Numbered from the stretch's first letter, positions 1 through 6,523 are shown. The stretch: 6,803 bases of DNA from Candidatus Binatia bacterium (GCA_025922795.1 JAICHC010000156.1:1-6803); one strand, 5' to 3'. Numbers and translations are program-made. Notes: generated by a model not told the origin, from the sequence alone.

Positions 1-122
1 AAAAATACATGAACGCTGGGGTTGGATACTGAAATAGGAATGAGGAATCGCTTCAAATATCGGCACCGGATAGGTCATCACGAAGGATAGCTCGAATGAT
101 TTCGACGCAGTGGAATTCGTTC

Positions 123-143
123 CTTCCCCACCTCGGGGGCAAG
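123..143 (+). other. Small GC-rich hairpin
   Basis: CTTCCCC (123-129) can pair with GGGG (135-138) and AAG (141-143), with a 5-nt loop and a 2-nt bulge (139-140). No T-run follows, so it does not look like an intrinsic terminator. It could be a leader-RNA structure or chance. Confidence 0.25.
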
Positions 144-151
144 TCCGAATC

Positions 152-196
152 GGTTTGAACGGCTTGAACGGAACGAAGTGATTGAACCGTTTGAAC
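152..196 (+). repeat. Phased 9-nt tandem repeat, TTGAAC core, five units
   Basis: Five consecutive 9-nt units fit exactly end to end. Unit 1 is GGTTTGAAC (152-160), unit 2 is GGCTTGAAC (161-169), unit 3 is degenerate GGAACGAAG (170-178), unit 4 is TGATTGAAC (179-187) and unit 5 is CGTTTGAAC (188-196). Four of the five end in TTGAAC. The array stops 15 nt before the L1 Shine-Dalgarno sequence. It may be a short dispersed intergenic repeat or a direct-repeat protein-binding site; the sequence alone does not decide. Confidence 0.6.
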
Positions 197-211
197 GCGC
201 TCTAATTTTGT

Positions 212-218
212 AAGGAGA
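212..218 (+). promoter_or_regulatory. Ribosome binding site of L1
   Basis: AAGGAGA lies with its GGAG core 5 nt before the ATG at 223. An in-frame TTG at 220 is only 2 nt from that core, so the ATG at 223 is the better start. Confidence 0.85.
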
Positions 219-222
219 ATTG

Positions 223-2529
223 ATGGCGGTTGGGCAATCGATCAGCATGGTGGATTCACAGCTGCGCGTGAGCGGCAGCATCGACTACACATTGAATTTC
301 GAGCTGCCGCGGATGCTCCATGCCTGCATGCTCCGTAGTCCCCATGCGCACGCGCGCGTTGTCAAAATCGATGCCTCGCGGGCGACAAAAATCCCGGGCG
401 TGGCGGCTGTGCTGACGCGCGATGATTTGATCGGCGACCACATCGACCCCTATTTCGGTCTAATTCTTCAAGATCAAACCCCGGTGGCCTTGGATCGAGT
501 CCGCTTTGTCGGCGAGCCCGTGGCGGCCGTGGCCGCGCGAGATGCCGACACGGCAGCGGAGGCGCTGGAACTTATCGACGTCGAATATGAGGAGTTGCCG
601 GCAGTCTTCGACGCCGAAAAAGCGTTAAAGCCCGGAGCGCCCTTGCTCTACCCAGGGCCGCGTCGGGTAATTGCCGGGCGCCCCGATGTCACTGCGCGTT
701 CTCTGGAAGGGACGAATATCGTCCACCTCTTCAAGCAACGCAAAGGCGATCTCGACCGAGGCTTTCGCGAGTCCGATCAGGTTTTCGAGAACACGTATAC
801 TTCGCCCGCCGTCAATCACGTCGCGCTCGAACCCCACGTGGTCGTCGCCCAGGTCGCAGACGGGCGAATCACGGTGTGGACATGCAATCAGAATCCGCAT
901 GTCATCCAGCGCCAACTGGCAGGCATTTTCAAAGTGCCCATCGCCGATGTGCGCGTGATCGTGTTTACCCTCGGCGGCGGCTTCGGCGGCAAGCTCAATT
1001 CCAAACTGGAACCGGCCGCGGTGATCTTGGCGAAGAAAACCGGGCGGCCGGTGCGGATCGTGGCCCGGCGCGCCGAATGTTTTTTGCTCGGCGTGCAGCA
1101 TGAGTGCAAGATCAAGCTTAAGACCGGAGTCAAACGGGACGGCACCTTGATGGCGGTGCAAGCGCTCTGCTATTACAACTCCGGCGCTTACGGCGACACG
1201 TCGCCCAATTTGATTACCCGCGGCTACGCCGCGACAGGCCCCTATCGCGTGCCTCATCTCTACATGGATTCTTACGGTGTCTACACCAACACCGCGCCGT
1301 CGGCGGCGTTTCGCGGTTACGGCATTACCCAGGTGGCGTGGGCCCATGAGACGCAGATGGACATCATCGCCGATGCCTTGGCTATCGATCCGGTCCAGTT
1401 GAGGCTTAAAAATGTTCTGCGAAAGGGCGACTCTTTTACCACCGGTGAGCCGATGCCGGAAATGCATTATGACGAACTGATCGCCTCGGCTGTTGAAAAA
1501 ATCGCTTGGAACAAGGGTCCACTGGTGGTGCGCCAAGGCAACAAGATCCGCGCCAAAGGCATCGGCGTTATCGTCAAAGGCATGGCTACGCCGACCACGT
1601 CGACGTCTACCGTCAAGCTGAACGCCGACGGCAGCCTCAATGTTCTCACCAGCTCCGTCGAGATGGGTCAGGGTTTAAAAACCGCCCTAGCACAAATCGC
1701 CGCCAGCGAAATTAGCTTACCGGTGCAACGGGTGCGCATTTCCGAACCCGACACGGCCTTCACTCCCTTCGATCTAATGACCGCGGCAAGCCGGGCGACC
1801 TTTTGTATGGGCACGGCGATTCGGGAAGCGATCGAGGACGTCAAGAATCAACTGCGCGACATCGCGGCCGCTCATCTCGAAGCGAACAAGGAGGATCTGG
1901 TGTTGCAAGACGGCAAGATCATGGTCCGCGGCGTTGCCGGCAAATCGCTCTCCTACGTCGATGCGATTCGCATGAGTAAGGCGAATAATATTTTAGGACA
2001 CGGCGTCTTTGTTTCCGGATCGGGCCCTGACGGCAGCCCGGTGGTAATGGACTTCGAGACCGGCCAGGGTTACGGCTCGGCGGAATGGCATCCCGCAGTG
2101 GTCGTCTGTGAGGTGGAAGTCGATACCGAAACCGGACAAGTCACCGTGCCGCGAATACATGCCGAGCTTTACGCCGGCAAAGTGATCAATCCGCGCCTTT
2201 GCGAGTTGCAGATCGAGGGGGCGACCACCTTCGGCCTCGGACAAGTGCTATTCGAGGAAGTCATTCAGGACACCAATGGGAGCATCACCAATCCCAATCT
2301 TTCGGACTATATGGTTCCCTCTTTTCAAGATGTGCCGGGTCAGCTGACGGTTCATATGCTCGAGCCGCACGGCGTAACCGATGTTCATGGCGTAGGCGAA
2401 ACCGCCATACCTCCGGCGCGGCCGGCGATCGGTAACGCGATTAGCCAGGCGGTTGGTTTTCATTTTCTCGACCTGCCGATCACACCCGAGAAAGTCCTGC
2501 GCGCTCTGGAAAAGCAAAGGAGCGGCTAA
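223..2529 (+). CDS. Molybdenum hydroxylase large subunit L1 (xanthine dehydrogenase family, molybdopterin-binding)
   Basis: A 768-residue catalytic subunit that would bind the molybdopterin-cytosine or related cofactor and hydroxylate a substrate carbon with water as oxygen donor. The order is a hammerhead domain (about residues 15-125), a first cofactor-binding domain (about 140-385) and a second (about 400-690). Visible motifs are GGGFGGK (251-257), AFRGYG with the pocket arginine R364 (362-367), MGQG with the cofactor-contacting glutamine Q483 (481-484), and GVGETAIPP (723-731), whose E726 matches the catalytic glutamate. The loop is not the AYRCSFR type of true CO dehydrogenase. The position after GGGFGGK is Leu258, where mammalian xanthine oxidase has the purine-binding Glu802, so purine hydroxylation is not supported. 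Length is normal for the family and no signal peptide is present, so it should be cytoplasmic. M follows after 58 nt. Family assignment is firm; the substrate is unknown. Confidence 0.96.
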   Translation: MAVGQSISMVDSQLRVSGSIDYTLNFELPRMLHACMLRSPHAHARVVKIDASRATKIPGVAAVLTRDDLIGDHIDPYFGLILQDQTPVALDRVRFVGEPVAAVAARDADTAAEALELIDVEYEELPAVFDAEKALKPGAPLLYPGPRRVIAGRPDVTARSLEGTNIVHLFKQRKGDLDRGFRESDQVFENTYTSPAVNHVALEPHVVVAQVADGRITVWTCNQNPHVIQRQLAGIFKVPIADVRVIVFTLGGGFGGKLNSKLEPAAVILAKKTGRPVRIVARRAECFLLGVQHECKIKLKTGVKRDGTLMAVQALCYYNSGAYGDTSPNLITRGYAATGPYRVPHLYMDSYGVYTNTAPSAAFRGYGITQVAWAHETQMDIIADALAIDPVQLRLKNVLRKGDSFTTGEPMPEMHYDELIASAVEKIAWNKGPLVVRQGNKIRAKGIGVIVKGMATPTTSTSTVKLNADGSLNVLTSSVEMGQGLKTALAQIAASEISLPVQRVRISEPDTAFTPFDLMTAASRATFCMGTAIREAIEDVKNQLRDIAAAHLEANKEDLVLQDGKIMVRGVAGKSLSYVDAIRMSKANNILGHGVFVSGSGPDGSPVVMDFETGQGYGSAEWHPAVVVCEVEVDTETGQVTVPRIHAELYAGKVINPRLCELQIEGATTFGLGQVLFEEVIQDTNGSITNPNLSDYMVPSFQDVPGQLTVHMLEPHGVTDVHGVGETAIPPARPAIGNAISQAVGFHFLDLPITPEKVLRALEKQRSG

Positions 2530-2587
2530 GGACACAAAGCGGAATCAACCGCAAAGAACGCGAATTGTAGCGGCGCAGCATGCTGTC
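2530..2587. other. L1-M spacer with CAAAG phrases and a palindrome
   Basis: This 58-nt gap has two related phrases, GACACAAAGCGG (2531-2542) and ACCGCAAAGAACGCG (2548-2562). They recall, from memory only, short intergenic repeats seen in some bacterial genomes. CAGCATGCTG (2576-2585) is a perfect 10-bp palindrome ending 2 nt before the M start, where a ribosome site would normally lie. No terminator is visible, so L1 and M are probably co-transcribed. Confidence 0.4.
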
Positions 2588-3451
2588 ATGCCAAACTTAA
2601 AACTCTTACAGCCAACTTCGCTCAACGAAGCGGTCTCACTTCTGAGCGAACGGAGCGACGAAACCAAGATCGTCTCAGGCGGCACGGCGCTGGTGATCAT
2701 GCTGCGAAACCGGCTGATTGCGCCGGCGACGCTGCTCAGCTTAGGCCGGTTGCAAGAGCTACGCAGTATCCGTCATGAGCCCGGCACCGGCCTCAGAATC
2801 GGCGCGTTGGTGACTATCCGCGAAGCTGAGATGTCTCCCATTGTCCGCGAGAAACACCCCATTCTAGCTCAGACATTCGGCAAAGTGGGCAACATCCGCA
2901 TCCGCAATGCGGCCACGGTCGGCGGTAATTTAAGCGAAGCCGATTACGCCTCGGATCCTCCCTGTGTGCTGGTTGCGCTGCGCGCGACAGTCAAGGCGCG
3001 AAGCGTTAAGGGTGAGCGGGAAATTCCTTTGACGAAGTTTTTTAAAGGTTTCTATGAAACCGTTTTGGCGCCGGATGAAATTCTCACCGAACTGATTGTT
3101 CCCGATCGAGCGCCGGGCAGCCGCGCAACTTATCTGAAGTACGTTTCGCGGTCGTCCGAGGATCGCCCCTGTGTCGGCATGGCGGTGGTCTTAGAAAACG
3201 AGACGGACGGAAGTTGCAAAGATCTCCGCTTGGTCGCGGGAGCGGTGTCCGAAATTCCCCAAGAAATTGTTGCTCCCGAGACGATGGCGCGCGGCAAGCA
3301 CTTGAGCGATTCATTGATCGAAGCGATCGCCGACGCATACTCGACGGGTATCGAGCCCCTTTCTGACCTGCGAGGCTCGGCCTGGTATCGGCAACAGATC
3401 ATTCGCGTTATGGCGCGTCGGGCGATGCAACAGGTACTGGTGGAAAACTAA
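2588..3451 (+). CDS. Molybdenum hydroxylase FAD-binding medium subunit (CoxM/XdhB family)
   Basis: A 287-residue subunit that would bind FAD and pass electrons from the iron-sulfur subunit to the final acceptor. The N-terminal FAD domain shows the glycine motif SGGTAL (30-35) and RNAATVGGNL (106-115), followed by the acidic D118 and D123; the C-terminal CO-dehydrogenase flavoprotein domain covers roughly residues 175-285. The extra cysteine-rich [4Fe-4S] loop of 4-hydroxybenzoyl-CoA reductase beta subunits is not seen. The start gives the usual family opening (Leu-x-Pro-x-Ser-Leu-x-Glu-Ala), and no other ATG, GTG or TTG occurs in frame between the L1 stop and 2588. No clear Shine-Dalgarno precedes it, so translation may rely on coupling to L1 or be weak. 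It is the only medium subunit in the window and could serve both large subunits. Confidence 0.94.
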   Translation: MPNLKLLQPTSLNEAVSLLSERSDETKIVSGGTALVIMLRNRLIAPATLLSLGRLQELRSIRHEPGTGLRIGALVTIREAEMSPIVREKHPILAQTFGKVGNIRIRNAATVGGNLSEADYASDPPCVLVALRATVKARSVKGEREIPLTKFFKGFYETVLAPDEILTELIVPDRAPGSRATYLKYVSRSSEDRPCVGMAVVLENETDGSCKDLRLVAGAVSEIPQEIVAPETMARGKHLSDSLIEAIADAYSTGIEPLSDLRGSAWYRQQIIRVMARRAMQQVLVEN

Positions 3452-3534
3452 TGTTTCATCGGATCGAACTTTCCCCTTTGCAAAAGGTCGAAAATCTCCT
3501 CTGTGCTCCCTTTGTCAAAGAGGAGAAATACTGA
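3451..3534 (+). CDS. Possible 27-codon leader reading frame overlapping the M stop
   Basis: The final A of the M stop codon is also the first base of an ATG (TAATG, 3449-3453), the usual arrangement for translational coupling. The frame runs 27 codons to a TGA at 3532-3534, starting MFHRIELSPL and ending FVKEEKY. A weak GGTGGA (3439-3444) sits 6 nt before it. No known peptide is recognised. Ribosomes on this frame would pass through the paired tracts at 3495-3526 and stop 42 nt before the L2 start, so it could act as a regulatory leader. It is also short enough to be chance, and the DNA may be a degraded dispersed repeat. Confidence 0.25.
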   Translation: MFHRIELSPLQKVENLLCAPFVKEEKY

Positions 3535-3579
3535 TCTCCCGTTAAGCCAAACTTGTAGTAGAGGAGACATTTCTCTTTG
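3475..3579 (+). promoter_or_regulatory. Structured leader before L2 with competing stems
   Basis: Several complementary tracts are visible. CCTTT (3475-3479) can pair with AAAGG (3483-3487). TCTCCTCT (3495-3502) is the exact complement of AGAGGAGA at 3519-3526 and of a second identical copy at 3560-3567, which is the L2 ribosome site. CTCCCTTT (3506-3513) can instead pair with AAAG plus GGAG (3517-3525, one bulged A). CAAAGAG (3516-3522) plus AAAT (3526-3529) can pair with 3569-3579, covering the TTG start. CTTTGTCA occurs at 3510-3517 and again at 3575-3582. The stems exclude each other, which would suit translational control of L2. A degraded copy of a CCCCTTTG/CAAAGGGG-type intergenic repeat is the main alternative. 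Confidence 0.4.
3561..3567 (+). promoter_or_regulatory. Ribosome binding site of L2
   Basis: GAGGAGA lies with its GGAG core 10 nt before the TTG at 3577, a slightly long spacing. It decides the start together with the in-frame TAG at 3559-3561, which blocks any earlier start. The same octamer, AGAGGAGA, occurs 41 nt upstream as a possible decoy. Confidence 0.7.
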
Positions 3580-5919
3580 TCAGTCGGTCAAACATTGCCC
3601 ATGCTCGATGCCGAAGAGCGCGTTACGGGGCGCATCAACTACGCGCTCAATATCGAGCTGCCCGGGATGCTGCGCGGCAAGATTTTGCGCAGCCCCGTGC
3701 CGCACGCGCGCATCGTGCACGTGGATGCGACCCAGGCGGAACGGCTCACGGGAGTTCGTGCGGTGCTGACGCGGGGCGATTTCGGTTTAGAGACGGGTTA
3801 TACCGGCAAGTACGGACGAATCTTTCGCGATCAGTCGGTGGTCGCCTTCGACAAAGTTCGCTTTGTCGGCGATCCGGTGGCGGCGGTGGCGGCGGTGAAC
3901 GAGGACGTCGCCGAGGAGGCGTTGTCCCTCATCAACGTTGACTACGAAGAACTGCCGGCGGTGCTCGATGAAGCAGAGGCGCTCAACCCCGGCGCGCCGA
4001 TGGTGCACGATCCTCGGCCCGAGCAGCAGCCGATCTTCAGCAAGTTAATCCAGGATCTTCCCGGCGGCAGCAATCTGTGCAGCCACTTCAAGCTCCGCCA
4101 CGGCGATGTCGAACACGGTTTTCGGCGAGCCGATTTTGTCTTCGAAGACGTCTTTCGCTCACCGCCGGCTCAGCATGTTCCGCTCGAGCCACACGTGACC
4201 GTCGCGCAATTTTTCCAGGGCAAACTGACCTTGTGGACTTCGACGCAGATGCCGCACGCTGTTCGTTCGCAAATGGCTGAGCTATTCAATCTGCCGCAGG
4301 CGCGGGTCAGGGTAATCGTCGAGACTTTAGGCGGTGGATTCGGCTCGAAAGGCTCGCTTCGACTAGAGCCGATTACGGCGTTCCTGGCGCTCAAGGCGAA
4401 TCGACCGGTGAGAATCGTCCTGAGCAGGGAGGAAGAATTTGTCACGGTGTGTAAACACCCGGCTACAATCCGGATCAAAACCGGCGTGATGAAAGACGGC
4501 ACCCTGATCGCGCGTCAGGTGAGCGCCGACTTTAACACCGGCGCTTACAGCGATATCGGTCCCGTCGTCGCGCGCAACGGCGGCTCGGCTATGTCGGGGC
4601 CTTACAAAATTCCTCACGTGCGTATCGACTCCCGCGCGGTTTGGACCAACCTCGTGCCGGCGGGAGCGCTGCGCGGCTTCGGCGTGCCCCAGGCAGTGTG
4701 GGCCTATGAGAGCCAGATGGATATGATCGCCGAACGCCTCGGGATTGATCCGCTGGAATTTCGCCGCAAAAATTTGCTGCGCGATCACGATTTATTCGCC
4801 ACCGGAGAAGAACTGGCTGACCTGCACTTTGACGAGCTCCTCGATCGAGCTGCGGCCGGTGTGAATTGGTCATTTCGCGACGTATCCTGGCTCAACCGAG
4901 ATCTCTCCGCAAATAAGGGAAGTGCGCAGCGCCGCGGGAAGGGATTGGCGTTAGTCATCAAGGCAACTATCACACCTTCGACTTCGGCGGCAGCGCTAAA
5001 ATTGAATGAAGACGGCAGTCTCAATGTTTTGACCAGTAGCGTGGAGTGCGGCCAGGGCGCAAAAACAGTGTTAGCGCAGATCGCCGCGCATGCCATGCAA
5101 GTGCCGGTCAGCTGCGTATCGGTTTCCGACCCGGACACCGACCTTACGCCCTACGATCAACAAACCAGTTCCAGTCGAACGACTTACTCGATGGGGGGCG
5201 CTATCGGAAAGTCCGCCGCCGACCTGAAACGCCAATTATTGGATTACGCGGCGGAGATCCTCGAAGCATCGGTGTATGATCTGATTCTGGAAAACGGCAG
5301 GATAACGGTTCGAGGTAGCTCCGATCGTTCGCTCAGCTATGGCGAGATTGTCCGGCGTAGCAATCAGGGAAACCTCATCGGCCGCGGCGCTTTTAGCACG
5401 CGCGGCGGCTTAGACCTGGAAACCGGACAGGGTATCGGATCGGTCCACTGGCACCACGGGGCCATTGGTTGCGAAGTGGAAGTCGATGTCGAAACCGGCA
5501 AAATCAAAGTCCTCTGCTTGAGTCCAAGCGTCTTCGCCGGCCGCGTCGTTAACCCGCGCCTATGCGAGCTGCAACTGGAAGGTTGCGCGGTTTTTGGTTT
5601 CGGGCAGGCGCTGTTCGAGGAAATGAGTTACGGCGATCACGGCCAACTGCTTAACGCAAACCTGGGTGACTACAACATTCCCTCTTTCGAGGACATTCCA
5701 TGGAAATTAAATCCAATCGCGCTGGAACACGCCGGATCGGAAGATCTCCACGGAATCGGCGAGACATTATTGCCGCCGGTCATGGCGGCTATCGGAAACG
5801 CTGTTTACAACGCGGTGGGGGTGCGCATTCGGGATCTTCCTCTCACGGCGGAAAAAATATTGCGGGAACTGGGTCGGGCTGGCGCTTCATCACCGCATAG
5901 AAGTCTTCACGGCAACTGA
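3577..5919 (+). CDS. Molybdenum hydroxylase large subunit L2 (second molybdopterin-binding paralogue)
   Basis: A 780-residue second catalytic subunit, collinear with L1 and about half identical by eye (27 of the first 50 residues). It starts at TTG: its opening MSVGQTLPML matches L1's MAVGQSISML-like start MAVGQSISMV without a gap. Motifs are GGGFGSK (252-258), ALRGFG with R366 (364-369), CGQG with Q493 (491-494) and GIGET (726-730) with catalytic E729, so the active site looks intact. Compared with L1, the residue before the pocket arginine is Leu365 instead of Phe, Cys491 replaces Met, the linker at about 432-455 is about 8 residues longer, the loop near 605 is about 7 shorter, and the C-terminus has about 11 extra residues. 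Gly259 stands where xanthine oxidase has the purine-binding Glu. No signal peptide is seen. S follows after 8 nt, so L2 and S are almost certainly translated together. Family firm, substrate unknown. Confidence 0.95.
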   Translation: MSVGQTLPMLDAEERVTGRINYALNIELPGMLRGKILRSPVPHARIVHVDATQAERLTGVRAVLTRGDFGLETGYTGKYGRIFRDQSVVAFDKVRFVGDPVAAVAAVNEDVAEEALSLINVDYEELPAVLDEAEALNPGAPMVHDPRPEQQPIFSKLIQDLPGGSNLCSHFKLRHGDVEHGFRRADFVFEDVFRSPPAQHVPLEPHVTVAQFFQGKLTLWTSTQMPHAVRSQMAELFNLPQARVRVIVETLGGGFGSKGSLRLEPITAFLALKANRPVRIVLSREEEFVTVCKHPATIRIKTGVMKDGTLIARQVSADFNTGAYSDIGPVVARNGGSAMSGPYKIPHVRIDSRAVWTNLVPAGALRGFGVPQAVWAYESQMDMIAERLGIDPLEFRRKNLLRDHDLFATGEELADLHFDELLDRAAAGVNWSFRDVSWLNRDLSANKGSAQRRGKGLALVIKATITPSTSAAALKLNEDGSLNVLTSSVECGQGAKTVLAQIAAHAMQVPVSCVSVSDPDTDLTPYDQQTSSSRTTYSMGGAIGKSAADLKRQLLDYAAEILEASVYDLILENGRITVRGSSDRSLSYGEIVRRSNQGNLIGRGAFSTRGGLDLETGQGIGSVHWHHGAIGCEVEVDVETGKIKVLCLSPSVFAGRVVNPRLCELQLEGCAVFGFGQALFEEMSYGDHGQLLNANLGDYNIPSFEDIPWKLNPIALEHAGSEDLHGIGETLLPPVMAAIGNAVYNAVGVRIRDLPLTAEKILRELGRAGASSPHRSLHGN

Positions 5920-5921
5920 GG
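5918..5921 (+). promoter_or_regulatory. Ribosome binding site of S, overlapping the L2 stop
   Basis: GAGG overlaps the L2 TGA (5917-5919) and is 6 nt before the ATG at 5928. The in-frame TTG at 5922 touches this site directly and is therefore rejected as the start. Confidence 0.65.
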
Positions 5922-5927
5922 TTGAAA

Positions 5928-6428
5928 ATGAAACAAATCATCAAGCTCAACGTTAACGGCAGCGAAGAAGAAAAAGCGGTGCACACCCATCATACTTTGC
6001 TGGAAGTATTGCGCGACGAATATAAATTATTTGGCGCTCGTGAAGGCTGCGGTATCGGCATGTGCGGCGCGTGCACCGTACTGATCGACGGCAAACCGGC
6101 CAGCTCCTGCCTTCTCCTCGCCGCCTTGGCCGAAAGCAGAGAGATCGTCACCATCGAGGGACTTGGCGAGCCCGGCAAATTGCATCCGATTCAGCAGGCC
6201 TTTATCGATCACAATGCGTTTCAGTGTTCCTATTGCACGCCGGGTTTTATCTTGAGCACGAAAACCCTCCTGGCGGAGAATCCCAGCCCGACGGTAGAGG
6301 AAATCCGCCATTATCTAGCGGGAAATCTATGCCGGTGCGGCAGTTACTACAAAATTCAGGATGCGGTGCTGGATGCCGCGGCGCGTTTGCGCGGCGAAGG
6401 CTCCAACCCGGCGCGCCCGACATCCTAG
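5928..6428 (+). CDS. Molybdenum hydroxylase [2Fe-2S] small subunit (CoxS/XdhC-type iron-sulfur subunit)
   Basis: A 166-residue electron-transfer subunit, the usual length for the family. The N-terminal plant-ferredoxin-like domain carries C41, C46, C49 (in CGIGMCGACT) and C61 for one [2Fe-2S] cluster. The helical C-terminal domain carries C100 and C103 (QCSYCTPG, 99-106) and C135 and C137 (NLCRCG, 133-138) for the second. All eight ligands are present, so the protein should be functional. It would carry electrons from the molybdenum centre to FAD in M. No Tat signal is present, which argues for a cytoplasmic enzyme rather than a periplasmic one of the PaoA type. It sits 8 nt after L2 and is the only small subunit in the window, so L1 must share it or use one encoded elsewhere. 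The last 10 residues (Gly/Pro/Arg/Ser-rich) look like a disordered tail. Confidence 0.97.
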   Translation: MKQIIKLNVNGSEEEKAVHTHHTLLEVLRDEYKLFGAREGCGIGMCGACTVLIDGKPASSCLLLAALAESREIVTIEGLGEPGKLHPIQQAFIDHNAFQCSYCTPGFILSTKTLLAENPSPTVEEIRHYLAGNLCRCGSYYKIQDAVLDAAARLRGEGSNPARPTS

Positions 6429-6497
6429 GGCAGGATGCTTGCGTTTATATGGCGTTGAGAGCTCGGAGAGACGGAATCATTAGTTCAGTCATGACGA

Positions 6498-6509
6498 CTT
6501 TGATCAAAG
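6498..6509. promoter_or_regulatory. Perfect 12-bp palindrome, possible operator
   Basis: CTTTGATCAAAG is its own reverse complement. Its right end is 7 nt before the ribosome site of the binding-protein gene. A dimeric regulator could bind here, or it could be chance; no second copy of the 12-mer was noticed in the window. Confidence 0.3.
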
Positions 6510-6516
6510 CGAGATC

Positions 6517-6523
6517 AGGAGGG
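6517..6523 (+). promoter_or_regulatory. Ribosome binding site of the solute-binding protein
   Basis: AGGAGGG is a near-perfect Shine-Dalgarno sequence 6 nt before the ATG at 6530. It favours 6530 over an in-frame ATG at 6491, which would put 13 extra residues in front of the signal peptide. Confidence 0.85.

Larger units (their letters stand above)
1..222. other. Non-coding upstream region of the L1 operon
   Basis: No credible gene is seen here. The + strand frames close early, and the one minus-strand frame (78-281) runs into L1 and has no recognisable protein character. The region contains a small hairpin (123-143), a phased 9-nt repeat (152-196) and the L1 ribosome site. No convincing sigma-70 or sigma-54 promoter could be picked by eye, although the operon promoter probably lies here or further upstream. 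Confidence 0.6.

Noticed and set aside
113..124. GGAA-TTCG-TTCC mini-hairpin with a TTCG loop
   Set aside because: Only four base pairs, no extension of the stem and no T-run; too weak to call.
182..208. Promoter made of TTGAAC (182-187) and TAATTT (203-208)
   Set aside because: Spacing is only 15 bp and the predicted start would fall in the L1 ribosome site; the TTGAAC belongs to the 9-nt repeat.
964..1330. Assignment as true aerobic CO dehydrogenase (CoxL form I)
   Set aside because: The diagnostic AYRCSFR loop is absent; L1 has AFRGYG and L2 has ALRGFG.
625..1536. Long minus-strand reading frame (303 codons) inside L1
   Set aside because: It is fully antisense to the conserved cofactor-binding domain of L1, has no recognisable protein family character and is the kind of shadow frame GC-biased codon use produces.
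3503..3769. 88-codon + strand frame from GTG at 3503 overlapping the L2 start
   Set aside because: It overlaps L2 in another frame, and its sequence has no family features, whereas the L2 frame aligns with L1 from the first residue.
3877..3897. GTGGCGGCG tandem repeat in L2
   Set aside because: It encodes the conserved Val-Ala-Ala-Val-Ala-Ala stretch also present in L1 with other codons, so protein conservation explains it.
6455..6484. Promoter for the binding-protein gene based on TTGAGA (6455-6460)
   Set aside because: No acceptable -10 hexamer lies 16-18 bp downstream.
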